Assembly (NCBI GenBank): GCA_025055675.1
Contig: JANWWT010000007.1
Span: 1 to 64,000 of the forward strand
DNA length: 64,000 nt
From: Pseudanabaenaceae cyanobacterium SKYG29
GTDB taxonomy: Bacteria; Cyanobacteriota; Cyanobacteriia; Pseudanabaenales; Pseudanabaenaceae
Direction of reading: 5' to 3'
Shown here in pieces: positions 1 through 8,237 of the stretch. The position numbers and the translations under genes were made by a program. Numbering within the stretch: position 1 is the stretch's first letter; each line of letters opens with the position of its first letter. The notes beneath the pieces are model-generated. The model worked only from the letters and a program-made list of their open reading frames with translations. It was not told the origin of the DNA and ran no database searches.

Positions 1-72
1 GTGCAGGCATTGGGTACAGAAGCTAATCCCCTTTTTCAAACTCTGGGACGATGGCTAGTAGATATAGATTGA
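1..72 (+). CDS. C-terminal end of an unidentified CDS (5' end outside window)
   Basis: The first frame is open from base 1 to a TGA at 70-72 and gives 23 residues. It looks like a protein tail, but nothing in it identifies a family. The next 170 bases hold no gene that I can support. Whether this is a real gene end cannot be decided without the upstream sequence. Confidence 0.3.
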   Translation: MQALGTEANPLFQTLGRWLVDID

Positions 73-242
73 AGTTAGATAACAAAGGTCTATAGAAAAC
101 AATTAATGCAAACGCATAAGAGCAAATCATCTGGATGGAAAAAGCAGAATTACGAGATTAAGTTTTCGTAAATTTTTGTCTGAGATATAGGCACGGGATG
201 ATACAGATGTGACTGCAGGGGTTGGGTAAGCGGGCAGTTACT

Positions 243-686
243 GTGAACAACTTTCCTGACTTTTCCAGGCAAGGTTACCAGGTACTGTGTGAACTGGGAC
301 GTAATCCCTTGGGCGGACGCGTCACCTACCTGGCTCACAATCAAGCAGGTCAACCTGTGGTCATCAAACAATTCCAGTTTGCCAAGGGCAGAACCTGGGA
401 CGGATTCAAAGCCATCGAACGAGAAATGCAAACCCTCAAAGAATTAGACCATCCTGGCATTCCCCGCTACCTCGATACCTTGGAAACAGCAGACGGCTTT
501 TGCCTGGTGCAGGAATACAAACAAGGACGCATGCTCTCTCAACTCATAGGTTGTGACTCACCCCGTCGTGGTGTTTCAACATGCAGTACGCCCTATTTTG
601 AAAGGTTCAAAAGATATAATCTTGGCTATAGCTCTATTTACTATTGCTGGTCTGGGGTTATTTATCGGTATTTTTGGAGGGTTTAG
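243..686 (+). pseudogene. Truncated Ser/Thr protein kinase, N-lobe only
   Basis: From the GTG at 243 about 100 codons match residues 4-102 of the intact kinase encoded at 46249-48327. They include the NFPDFS start, the glycine-rich GRNPxGGRVTYLA segment, the VVIKQF lysine and the hinge-region VQEYKQG. Homology stops right after the MLSQ motif near base 542. The HRD catalytic loop, the DFG motif and the whole C-lobe are missing. The frame then runs on through unrelated sequence that overlaps the membrane-protein frame at 553 and stops at 686. A TTG at 222 could also start the frame, but GTG 243 matches the paralogue better. Without a C-lobe it cannot be an active kinase. I infer a deletion or recombination remnant. 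Confidence 0.75.
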
Positions 687-1068
687 AATACTATTTGTAG
701 AAACTCTGCCGTTTTGGTTTAGAGTTTTAGTGCCTTTTCTAGCGCCGCTATCTTTTTTGTTCGGAATTGTAGTCTTACTGCACGCGAATGAATTAAGTTC
801 TTCAAGTTTTTATGATGATCCTGCCTTTGTCAAAGTAAAAAGAATCAGAACTATAAAGTTTATCTATAGAGTTATCACAAGTATTTTCTTGGGTTTTAGT
901 CTGGGCTTTGGTTCCAAATTTGGCTTTTCCCCTATCGTGACCCTCCTTTGCATCGGAGCAGGTGGACTATTCTGTAGCTCATACATCATTCCCTGGTGGT
1001 GGTATTTCAGACAAAGACAAGCAATTTTGTCTCAGGAACAAAATGAGCAACACTTAATCCAGCCTTGA
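553..1068 (+). CDS. Hypothetical multi-pass membrane protein
   Basis: A 171-residue frame opens with GTG 553 just after an in-frame TAG at 547-549. It shows three to four hydrophobic stretches (about residues 22-44, 52-77, 104-127 and 128-148), then a basic, glutamine-rich tail. No family was recognised. It overlaps the out-of-frame tail of the kinase remnant, so the deletion that cut the kinase also lies at the start of this frame. It could be an independent small membrane protein, or the membrane-anchored C-terminus of the former kinase left out of frame. The second option would make it part of one pseudogene. Confidence 0.45.
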   Translation: MTHPVVVFQHAVRPILKGSKDIILAIALFTIAGLGLFIGIFGGFRILFVETLPFWFRVLVPFLAPLSFLFGIVVLLHANELSSSSFYDDPAFVKVKRIRTIKFIYRVITSIFLGFSLGFGSKFGFSPIVTLLCIGAGGLFCSSYIIPWWWYFRQRQAILSQEQNEQHLIQP

Positions 1069-1150
1069 ATGTCTATTCCCCTGGCTATATATTTTTGACC
1101 CCAATTTATGCTAAGTTGACTAACCACGGACTAATTACTAACTTAATTTT

Positions 1151-1762
1151 ATGATTCTCTCTGCAGAACAGCGGCGCAAGTTAGATGAAACAGACGACAC
1201 CTTATTCTATTTGCAACCCCGCTTAGTTACTCATGTTGACCAACTGTTCATCCTGCAATTGACTAATCTCTACCGTAAGTATCTGCGCCCCGATATGGTC
1301 ATTCTTGATCTGATGAGTAGTTGGGTTTCCCATCTGCCCAAAGAGATAAAATATGCCAGGGTGGAAGGGCATGGTCTCAATGCAGAGGAGTTAGCCCACA
1401 ATCCCCAACTCGATCGTTATTTTGTGCAAAATCTCAATCAAAATCAGCGATTGCCCTACGAGGATGCCACCTTTGATGCGGTGTTGAATGCGGTATCAGT
1501 GCAGTATCTGCAGTATCCAGAGGCTGTGTTTAGGGAGATTGCCCGTATTCTTAAACCAGGGGGAATAGCGATCGTGAGTTTTTCTAATCGCATGTTTTTC
1601 ACCAAAGCAATTCAAGCTTGGATCAATGCCTCGGAGAAGGAAAGAGTAGAGCTGGTAAAGGGTTATTTTACTGAAAGCGGTCTATTTACGGAGCCAGAGG
1701 TGATTGCCCGTCCCAGTTGGTTTAGTGACCCCTTTTATGCTGTAATAGCTAGGCGTAAGTGA
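1151..1762 (+). CDS. Class I SAM-dependent methyltransferase
   Basis: A 203-residue protein with a Methyltransf_11-like layout. A beta strand with LDLMSSWVSHLP (about residues 53-64) stands where the SAM-binding motif I is expected. FDAVLNAVSVQYLQYP follows (about 109-124), then the typical post-motif ILKPGGIAIVSFSNR. The motif I glycines of the classical GxGxG are replaced by MSSW, a variant of cyanobacterial and plastid relatives. The substrate is unknown. It starts at ATG 1151, and the next gene follows within about 10 bases, so the run 1151-3540 is probably one transcription unit ending in argJ. Confidence 0.8.
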   Translation: MILSAEQRRKLDETDDTLFYLQPRLVTHVDQLFILQLTNLYRKYLRPDMVILDLMSSWVSHLPKEIKYARVEGHGLNAEELAHNPQLDRYFVQNLNQNQRLPYEDATFDAVLNAVSVQYLQYPEAVFREIARILKPGGIAIVSFSNRMFFTKAIQAWINASEKERVELVKGYFTESGLFTEPEVIARPSWFSDPFYAVIARRK

Positions 1763-1772
1763 GAGATTGTCC

Positions 1773-2006
1773 ATGCCCCCTAGCCTACCCTATCCTCCCC
1801 ATCCTGACGACCCTGGCTACCAACGATTAGAACGCCGTGTCAATTTTCTTTTACATTTGATGGTCTTCGCTGCAGTGAATAGCGGACTGTGGTTTTTCGT
1901 TTTGTTACAACGATCGGACTGGTTAGGGTGGAGGTGGTTAACTATTAGTTGGGCGACAGTTCTCCTTAGCCACGCCCTGTGGGTACTGAGCAAGAGGAAG
2001 TCCTAA
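1773..2006 (+). CDS. Small 2TM-domain membrane protein
   Basis: A 77-residue protein: a proline-rich N-terminus followed by two hydrophobic helices (about residues 25-45 and 52-72) with a tryptophan-rich turn. This is the architecture of the 2TM domain family, whose function is unknown and which also occurs fused to histidine kinases. ATG 1773 is preferred; a TTG two codons upstream is possible. The stop codon overlaps the start of the next gene by one base (TAATG at 2004-2008), which implies translational coupling. Confidence 0.6.
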   Translation: MPPSLPYPPHPDDPGYQRLERRVNFLLHLMVFAAVNSGLWFFVLLQRSDWLGWRWLTISWATVLLSHALWVLSKRKS

Positions 2007-2296
2007 TGACTACGAGCGAGGAAATTGAACAACTGGCGGCAACGATCGGGGAGGTTGTCTATTTGGAGGTAGCAAAATGGCGGTTGTATGCTAACGATGC
2101 CCATCTCCACGTCAAGCTGGCAGAGGAAATTGCACCCCTAATTGAGGCGCACAAGCTGGAACGGGAACGGATTGCTGCCATCTTTGCCAGTACGCCGATT
2201 ACGCTAGGCAGTGGGAAAACTGTCCCCCTCCTGGATTTTGTCCCCGAGCGGGTGATTACGCAACTGTGGGAAATTTTAATTGAGGACGATCGGTGA
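2006..2296 (+). CDS. DUF3181-like small cyanobacterial protein
   Basis: A 96-residue acidic protein. The stretch VYLEVAKWRLYANDAHLH near residues 17-34 and the C-terminal LDFVPERVITQLWEIL resemble the cyanobacterial DUF3181 family, of unknown function. ATG 2006 overlaps the preceding stop, and a longer upstream reading is possible but would run into the previous gene. Its TGA overlaps the GTG start of argJ (GTGA at 2293-2296). The tight packing suggests co-translation with argJ, without proving a shared role. Confidence 0.65.
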   Translation: MTTSEEIEQLAATIGEVVYLEVAKWRLYANDAHLHVKLAEEIAPLIEAHKLERERIAAIFASTPITLGSGKTVPLLDFVPERVITQLWEILIEDDR

Positions 2297-3540
2297 ACTG
2301 GAAGGTAGTTGAGGGAGGGGTGACAGCACCCCAGGGCTTTTGGGCCAGTGGCATTCGGGCGGGATTAAAGCCATCGGGCTTGCCGGATTTAGCTTTGATA
2401 GTCTCGGAAGTGCCAGCCACGGGAGCGGGTGTGTTTACTACTTCCGTGGTGCGGGCGGCTTGTGTGGACTACGATCGACAGGTACTGTCTAGCCAAAACA
2501 AATTCAAAGCCATTCTCTGCAATGCGGGCCAGGCAAATGCTTGTACAGGCAAGCTGGGGGAAGAGATCATGCTGGCAAGTATCCGCTGTTTACAGGAGGC
2601 ATTAGGCACGCAAGATGGCATTTTGGTGGCTTCAACGGGGGTAATTGGCAGACAAATCGATCGGGAGAAATTCCTAACGGGGATTCCCCAAGCAGTAGCA
2701 GCTCTGTCCAGGGAGGGGGGAATGGCAGCTGCCCAGGCGATCGTGACCACTGACTTAGTGACAAAAGTACAGGCGTTCGAAACGGAGATTGAGGGTGTAA
2801 CGGTACGGATAGGAGGGATGGCAAAGGGGTCAGGGATGATCCACCCCCAAATGGCAACTATGTTAGGTTTCATTACCTGTGATGCCCCTGTGGAACCCTC
2901 TCTGTGGCAGGCAATGTTACGGCGGGCGGCAGACAAAAGTTTCAACCAAATTACCGTCGATGGGGATACCAGCACTAACGATATGGTGTTGGCGCTGTGT
3001 AACGATCGGTCTGGGTTACCCCTAGTCTCTGACCCCGACTCGGAGGCGGCAAAAACGATCGAGTCTATGCTCACGGATTTGTGCATTTATCTGGCTAAAA
3101 AAGTAGCGCGGGATGGAGAGGGGGCAACGTGCCTAATCGAAGTACAGGTAGAGGGGGCTGGCACTGATGAGGAGGCTAGGCAAATGGCTAGAACGATCGC
3201 TAGTTCCTCTCTCCTGAAGTCAGCCATTTTTGGCAGAGACCCCAACTGGGGCAGGATTGCAGCAGCAGCCGGTCGCAGTGGCGTACCTTTTGACCCCACC
3301 CAACTCCGTATTCAACTGGGGGACTATCTGCTCATGGAACGGGGACAACCCCTGGAATTCGATCGGGCTGGTGCTTCCCAATATCTCAGAGAGCAAGCGG
3401 AACGATCGGGCAAGGAGCAAAAAATTGACGCTCCTGTAGTGATTCAGGTACAGATTGGAGAAGGCAAGGGGCAGGGGATAGCTTGGGGATGTGACCTCAC
3501 CTACGACTACGTGCGCATCAACGCAGAATACACAACCTAG
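2293..3540 (+). CDS. argJ: Bifunctional ornithine acetyltransferase / N-acetylglutamate synthase ArgJ
   Basis: A 415-residue protein of the usual ArgJ length. ArgJ moves the acetyl group from N-acetylornithine to glutamate and can also use acetyl-CoA, driving the cyclic arginine pathway in the cytosol. The autocleavage site is visible as GMIHPQMATMLGF, where the Thr of ATML becomes the N-terminal nucleophile of the beta chain. The conserved GRDPNWGR motif lies near residues 314-321, and the C-terminus ends in DYVRINAEYTT, as in the family. The start is GTG 2293 inside the stop of the upstream gene. Whether it is mono- or bifunctional cannot be told from sequence alone. Confidence 0.95.
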   Translation: MNWKVVEGGVTAPQGFWASGIRAGLKPSGLPDLALIVSEVPATGAGVFTTSVVRAACVDYDRQVLSSQNKFKAILCNAGQANACTGKLGEEIMLASIRCLQEALGTQDGILVASTGVIGRQIDREKFLTGIPQAVAALSREGGMAAAQAIVTTDLVTKVQAFETEIEGVTVRIGGMAKGSGMIHPQMATMLGFITCDAPVEPSLWQAMLRRAADKSFNQITVDGDTSTNDMVLALCNDRSGLPLVSDPDSEAAKTIESMLTDLCIYLAKKVARDGEGATCLIEVQVEGAGTDEEARQMARTIASSSLLKSAIFGRDPNWGRIAAAAGRSGVPFDPTQLRIQLGDYLLMERGQPLEFDRAGASQYLREQAERSGKEQKIDAPVVIQVQIGEGKGQGIAWGCDLTYDYVRINAEYTT

Positions 3541-3636
3541 CCCCATACAGAACTACCCCTCCTAGCGATCGTTTTTAGTGGTAAGACCTAGCCAGTGCAG
3601 GTGATGTTAAGATAGATAAACTATTGAGAATTAACC

Positions 3637-4815
3637 ATGCGCACAATTTTAATGACAGGCAAAGGAGGGGTAGGCAAGACCTCCATGGCAGCGGCTACAG
3701 GTCTACGCTGTGCAGAACTTGGTTACAAAACTTTAGTATTGAGCACAGACCCTGCTCACTCCCTAGCGGATAGTTTCGATCGGGAATTATCCCATGATCC
3801 TATACAAATTCGCCCTAACCTCTGGGGAGCGGAACTAGATGCCCTGCGGGAGCTAGAAGGCAATTGGGGGGCAGTCAAGCGCTACATCAGCGACGTATTA
3901 CAGGCGCGGGGTTTAGATGGAGTACAGGCAGAGGAATTGGCAATTCTCCCTGGTATGGATGAAATTTTTGGACTAGTACGGGTCAAACGCCACTATGACG
4001 AAGGGATATTTGATGTCTTGATTATTGACTCCGCCCCCACAGGTACAGCTTTACGCTTACTCTCCTTGCCCGAAGTAGCGGGATGGTACATGCGGCGCTT
4101 TTACAAACCCCTGCAGGCAGTATCGGCGGCACTGCGTCCCCTAGTGGAACCCCTATTTCGCCCGATCGCTGGTTTTTCCCTGCCCAACCAAGAGGTAATG
4201 GATGCTCCCTATGAGTTTTACCAGCAACTAGAAGCCTTAGAAAAAATCCTAGTAGACAATAGTAAGACCACTGTTCGTTTAGTGACCAACCCAGAAAAAA
4301 TGGTCATCAAGGAGTCCCTACGCGCCCATGCCTATCTCAGTCTGTACAATGTTGCCACTGATTTAGTAATTGCCAATCGCATCATTCCCGACACAGTCCA
4401 AGACCCCTTCTTTCAGACCTGGAAGAAGATGCAAAAGGAATACTGTGAGCAGATCAAAGCTGACTTTCATCCTCTACCCATCAAGCAGGTACCCCTCTAC
4501 GAAGAGGAAATGTGTGGACTAGCTGCCCTGGAAAGGTTGAAAGACACCCTCTACGGTGATGAAGACCCCACCCAGGTTTACTACAAAGAAAACACCATTC
4601 GTGTGGTAGAAGAGAACAGCGAGTATCGCTTAGAGCTATATTTACCTGGGGTACCCAAGGAGCAGATCGAACTGTCCAAGACAGGGGATGAACTTAACAT
4701 CCGCATAGGCAATCATCGCCGCAACCTAGTTCTTCCCCAAGCTCTCTCCCTTCTCCAACCTAGTGGTGCCAAGATGGAAGAAGACTTCTTAAAAATTCGC
4801 TTTGCCCAACGCTAG
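3637..4815 (+). CDS. ArsA/GET3-family ATPase with C-terminal Hsp20-like domain
   Basis: A 392-residue P-loop ATPase. The deviant Walker [10 protein letters not shown] is at about residues 8-16, the switch I segment [13 protein letters not shown] at about 36-48, and the Walker B-like [16 protein letters not shown] near residue 130. The family includes arsenite pump ATPases and the tail-anchored-protein chaperone GET3/TRC40. No arsB or arsR lies next to it, and there is no duplicated ATPase half. The last 85 residues ([20 protein letters not shown] onward) look like the alpha-crystallin/Hsp20 beta sandwich seen in cyanobacterial and plant members. A chaperone-like role is more likely than arsenic export; this is inference. 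Confidence 0.85.
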   Translation: MRTILMTGKGGVGKTSMAAATGLRCAELGYKTLVLSTDPAHSLADSFDRELSHDPIQIRPNLWGAELDALRELEGNWGAVKRYISDVLQARGLDGVQAEELAILPGMDEIFGLVRVKRHYDEGIFDVLIIDSAPTGTALRLLSLPEVAGWYMRRFYKPLQAVSAALRPLVEPLFRPIAGFSLPNQEVMDAPYEFYQQLEALEKILVDNSKTTVRLVTNPEKMVIKESLRAHAYLSLYNVATDLVIANRIIPDTVQDPFFQTWKKMQKEYCEQIKADFHPLPIKQVPLYEEEMCGLAALERLKDTLYGDEDPTQVYYKENTIRVVEENSEYRLELYLPGVPKEQIELSKTGDELNIRIGNHRRNLVLPQALSLLQPSGAKMEEDFLKIRFAQR

Positions 4816-4818
4816 GGT

Positions 4819-5034
4819 TCATTCCACCTCGTTGAGGACCTCAATTAAGGCATCTGCCTCTGCTACCGCCTGTCTCGCTTTTTGGTAAATATCTTCAAAC
4901 TGCAGGTTGCTGGCATTCAATCCCTGCATCAGCATGAGAGCAAAAAATTCCCGCTTAGTCATCCCCTGGGCAAAGTTATCTCCCTCAGGATGATAGCTAA
5001 AGGGAAAGGCACTGTCAGTTGGCTTAGTATCCAC
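4819..5034 (-). CDS. Small conserved hypothetical protein
   Basis: A 71-residue acidic protein starting at GTG 5034, with a good ribosome binding site (GAGGAAG) about eight bases upstream. The core TKREFFALMLMQGL and the ending AVAEADALIEVLNEVE form a pattern also found in small proteins of unknown function in phages and cyanobacteria. It is convergent with the ATPase gene and ends three bases from that gene's stop. No function is proposed. Confidence 0.6.
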   Translation of the reverse strand: MDTKPTDSAFPFSYHPEGDNFAQGMTKREFFALMLMQGLNASNLQFEDIYQKARQAVAEADALIEVLNEVE

Positions 5035-5074
5035 CTTGGCACTTCCTCATCACACTGCTTTGATTATACCCCCC

Positions 5075-5269
5075 CTATTCAATGGAAATACTTTGAGGAC
5101 GTTTTTCCGTTTCTGGGGTGGGGATAGGAGTGTTTACGCCCTGTTCCTGTAGCCAAGATTTGAGGGGGTCCTGCTGGGGGTCAAGACGCAAAAAGCCAGA
5201 CAACAACCCCCCCAAAAAAGCAACGGGCTGCAGCGCAAAAGCCTCCCAGATAGGGCGCAGTTCGTCCAT
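5075..5269 (-). CDS. Small conserved cyanobacterial protein
   Basis: A 64-residue protein from ATG 5269. The pattern IWEAFALQPVAFLGGLLSGFLRL followed by DPLKSWL is characteristic of a short protein that I know only from cyanobacteria and for which no function is established. The hydrophobic glycine-rich stretch (residues about 15-28) is amphipathic rather than a full membrane span. It lies 40 bases upstream of the next minus-strand small gene, so the two may be co-transcribed. Confidence 0.65.
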   Translation of the reverse strand: MDELRPIWEAFALQPVAFLGGLLSGFLRLDPQQDPLKSWLQEQGVNTPIPTPETEKRPQSISIE

Positions 5270-5379
5270 AAAACTTCATAACTCTCCATTTATGTATAGT
5301 ATAAGTCTTGCGTCTGCTTTTCTAGCAATTTAGGTTAAACTGGAAGACAATTTGTTTATTTTGAGGTAGTACGTCATCT

Positions 5380-6390
5380 ATGGTACAAGCTGTGGCAAAC
5401 CCCTCTGACTTGAGCAAGAGCGAGGCTCTCATTCTCTACGAAGACATGGTCTTGGGGCGTACCTTCGAGGATAAATGCGCCGAGATGTATTACAGGGGAA
5501 AGATGTTTGGCTTCGTCCACCTCTATAACGGGCAGGAGGCGGTGTCCACAGGGGTAATTAAGGCATTGCGCTCGGATGACTATGTGTGCAGCACCTACCG
5601 CGATCACGTTCACGCCCTCAGTAAGGGCATTTCGCCACGGGCAGTGATGGCAGAACTGTTTGGCAAGGTGACTGGCTGTAGCAAAGGACGGGGTGGTTCC
5701 ATGCACTTGTTCTCCGCTGAGCACAACTTTTTAGGGGGTTTTGCCTTTGTGGCTGAGGGCATCCCTGTGGCAGCAGGGGCAGCGTTCCAAACTAAATATC
5801 GGCGGGAAGTCCTGGGGGAAAATGCAGACCAAGTCACTGCTTGTTTCTTTGGCGATGGGGCAACTAACAACGGTCAGTTCTTTGAAACTCTCAACATGGC
5901 AGCACTATGGAAATTGCCCATCATCTTCATCGTGGAAAATAACAACTGGGCGATCGGGATGGCACACCCCAGGGCAGCAGCGGATACCAGAATTCACAAA
6001 AAAGCAGCGGTATTTGGCATGCCGGGACAGGAAATAGATGGCATGGACGTTTTAGCTGTTAGACAGGCGACCCAAGAGGCAATCGCCAGAGCACGATCGG
6101 GAGAAGGTCCCACCCTCCTAGAATGTATGACCTACCGTTTCCGTGGGCATTCCTTAGCTGATCCCGATGAATTGCGTTCCCCCCAGGAGAAGGAGTTTTG
6201 GTTCGCCCGCGATCCCATCAAACTACTGCAGGCAAAAATCCTGGAATGGGGTCTAGCTACCCAGGCTGAACTAGAGGCGATCGAGCGTAAGGTGCAGTTG
6301 GTAGTTGAGGATGCCGTACAATTTGCTGACGATTCCCCTGAACCCGATCCCAAAGACCTCTACCTTTACCAGTTTGCCGAAGACGAATAA
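5380..6390 (+). CDS. pdhA: Pyruvate dehydrogenase E1 component, alpha subunit
   Basis: A 336-residue protein, the usual length of the E1-alpha of cyanobacteria and plastids. With PdhB it decarboxylates pyruvate on thiamine diphosphate and passes the acetyl group to E2. The ThDP/Mg motif [15 protein letters not shown] (about residues 165-180) is present and continues into [13 protein letters not shown]. The phosphorylation-loop region [12 protein letters not shown] and the C-terminal DPLKLL-like segment are typical. The pdhB partner is not adjacent, as is common in cyanobacteria. The start at ATG 5380 gives the expected N-terminus. Confidence 0.95.
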   Translation: MVQAVANPSDLSKSEALILYEDMVLGRTFEDKCAEMYYRGKMFGFVHLYNGQEAVSTGVIKALRSDDYVCSTYRDHVHALSKGISPRAVMAELFGKVTGCSKGRGGSMHLFSAEHNFLGGFAFVAEGIPVAAGAAFQTKYRREVLGENADQVTACFFGDGATNNGQFFETLNMAALWKLPIIFIVENNNWAIGMAHPRAAADTRIHKKAAVFGMPGQEIDGMDVLAVRQATQEAIARARSGEGPTLLECMTYRFRGHSLADPDELRSPQEKEFWFARDPIKLLQAKILEWGLATQAELEAIERKVQLVVEDAVQFADDSPEPDPKDLYLYQFAEDE

Positions 6391-6391
6391 A

Positions 6392-7984
6392 TTAGGCTCC
6401 TATTTTTACAGGCACCCTGGAGGTAACCAGTTCATATTCCACTGGTTCAATCAGTGACACACCGGTCATTTCCGGGGGTTGGGGTAAGCCCAAAATTTGC
6501 AGGACAGTCGGTGCAATGTCTGCTAGTCTGCCCCCCGATCGTAATCTTACCTCGCCCCCAGAGCCTGGAATCTTGCGCCGCTCTCCTTCCACCAAAATAA
6601 AGGGCACAGGATTGGTTGTATGGGCAGTCCAGGGCTGGTGGTGTTCGTCCCACATCAGTTCCGCGTTGCCATGATCGGCAGTGATTAAAACTGTTCCCCC
6701 TACCCGCGCTACACTCTCCAATACCTCTCCTAGGCAATAGTCCACCTGCTCGATCGCCGCCACCGTCGCTTCATAGTTACCCGTATGTCCCACCATATCG
6801 GGGTTGGCGTAATTCACCACAATAAAGGAGTAAACCCCCTGCTCGATCGCATTTTTCAGAATCTTCGTTACTTCCCGGGCCGACATCGCCGGCTGCTGGT
6901 CATAGGTAGAAACTTGGGGGCTGTTAACTAGGTGGCGGTCTTCTAAGGGATTGGGTTCCTCTCTACCACCGTCAAAAAAGTAGGTGACGTGGGCATATTT
7001 CTCCGTCTCCGCAATGCGAAACTGCCGCAGTCCGTGCTCCGCAATCACCTGACCTAGCAAATTGGTCAAACTTTGGGGTGGGAATACTACTCCTACAGGC
7101 AGATTAGGGTCATACTGGGTAAAAGTCACCATTGCCAGCGGTGAGATTAGCTCCCGTGCAAACCCCTTGAACTCAGGGTCAACCAAAGCCTGGGTCAATT
7201 CCCGCGCCCGATCGGGTCTAAAGTTACAGAACACTACCCCATCCCCCGCTTCAATTACCCCCGGTGCTATACGGGTGGGGGGAATAAATTCATCCGTAAT
7301 GTTTTGGTCATAGCAGGCTTGAAGCAACTCCTGCGCTGAGGTATACTCCCCTATCTCTGGCGTAGTCAGGACGTGGTAAGCCTTTTGTACCCTGTCCCAC
7401 CGGCGGTCTCTATCCATAGCAAAGTAGCGACCACTGACTGTGACAATCCGACCTATGCCCCGCCGATCGATCGCCCGTTGTAAATACTCAATGTAGCCCC
7501 GCCCTGAGGTTGGGGGAGTATCTCTGCCGTCCAGGATAGCGTGGATACAGACCTCCGTAATTCCATGCAGTTGGGCAACATCCAGCAATGCAATCAAATG
7601 GTCAATATGAGAGTGTACCCCCCCATCGGAACAAAGTCCGAGGAGATGCAACTTGTGCCCCTTGATTCTTTCACATAAAGACTGCAAGGTAGCATTCTGT
7701 AGGATCGTGCCATCCTCGACCGCATCGGAAATCCGCACCAATTCCTGGGGGACAATCCTGCCTGCACCAATGTTGAGGTGACCCACCTCTGAGTTGCCCA
7801 TCTGTCCTCTGGGTAACCCCACGTCCTTGCCCGATGCTTGCAACAGTGTGTGAGGGTAGGTCTGCCACAGTGAATCCATAACGGGGGTCTTGGCAGCTGC
7901 AATAGCATTACCGTCCTTTTCCTCTCGATAGCCCCAACCGTCCAAAATTACTAAAACTACAGGTGAGACTAATGCAGCACTCAT
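6392..7984 (-). CDS. gpmI: 2,3-bisphosphoglycerate-independent phosphoglycerate mutase
   Basis: A 530-residue alkaline-phosphatase-superfamily enzyme that interconverts 3- and 2-phosphoglycerate in glycolysis. The metal ligand in VLVILDGWG and the phospho-serine in the MGNSEVGHLNIGAGR motif are clear. The DGRDTPP motif and the second metal cluster VNYANPDMVGHTG and ITADHGNAE are all present. I choose ATG 7984 because the 18 codons that could be added upstream do not resemble the family. The gene is convergent with pdhA, with only one base between their stops. Confidence 0.95.
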   Translation of the reverse strand: MSAALVSPVVLVILDGWGYREEKDGNAIAAAKTPVMDSLWQTYPHTLLQASGKDVGLPRGQMGNSEVGHLNIGAGRIVPQELVRISDAVEDGTILQNATLQSLCERIKGHKLHLLGLCSDGGVHSHIDHLIALLDVAQLHGITEVCIHAILDGRDTPPTSGRGYIEYLQRAIDRRGIGRIVTVSGRYFAMDRDRRWDRVQKAYHVLTTPEIGEYTSAQELLQACYDQNITDEFIPPTRIAPGVIEAGDGVVFCNFRPDRARELTQALVDPEFKGFARELISPLAMVTFTQYDPNLPVGVVFPPQSLTNLLGQVIAEHGLRQFRIAETEKYAHVTYFFDGGREEPNPLEDRHLVNSPQVSTYDQQPAMSAREVTKILKNAIEQGVYSFIVVNYANPDMVGHTGNYEATVAAIEQVDYCLGEVLESVARVGGTVLITADHGNAELMWDEHHQPWTAHTTNPVPFILVEGERRKIPGSGGEVRLRSGGRLADIAPTVLQILGLPQPPEMTGVSLIEPVEYELVTSRVPVKIGA

Positions 7985-8086
7985 AGATACACCCCAACTT
8001 CCTTCTACTGTGGACAAACTTGGTAGCAAAGACAACACTATCGCTATCTACTAGGTTGCCACTTCACCACCCATTATTCACAAAAA

Positions 8087-8206
8087 TTTAATGTTTTGTT
8101 CGGGATCAAGTCAACCCCTCTGTCAGGGGAATGTCAATATCGATTTCTACCTATACCTAAAGATAGAGCAAGGGGGGTACACCTGTTTTGTGAAGAAAAC
8201 ATTAAA
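8087..8206. repeat. 11-bp perfect inverted repeat around a small hairpin in a divergent intergenic region
   Basis: TTTAATGTTTT at 8087-8097 is matched exactly, in inverted orientation, by AAAACATTAAA at 8196-8206. Between them lies a short hairpin, CCCCT 8115-8119 with AGGGG 8125-8129. The region separates the divergent gpmI and ABC exporter genes, and the right arm ends about 31 bases before the exporter ATG. It may be a pair of binding sites for one regulator, or chance in an AT-rich promoter region. Confidence 0.4.
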
Positions 8207-8237
8207 ATGAGGGGAGGGCAACTACAGATCGGCACCT

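Noticed and set aside
2469-3086. Long minus-strand frame inside argJ
   Set aside because: It is antisense to the argJ coding sequence and has no domain; GC-rich codon patterns of the true gene create it.
3637-4815. Arsenite efflux ATPase arsA
   Set aside because: There is a single ATPase half, no adjacent arsenic genes, and an Hsp20-like tail; the transporter at 10042 is far away and not specific to arsenite by sequence.
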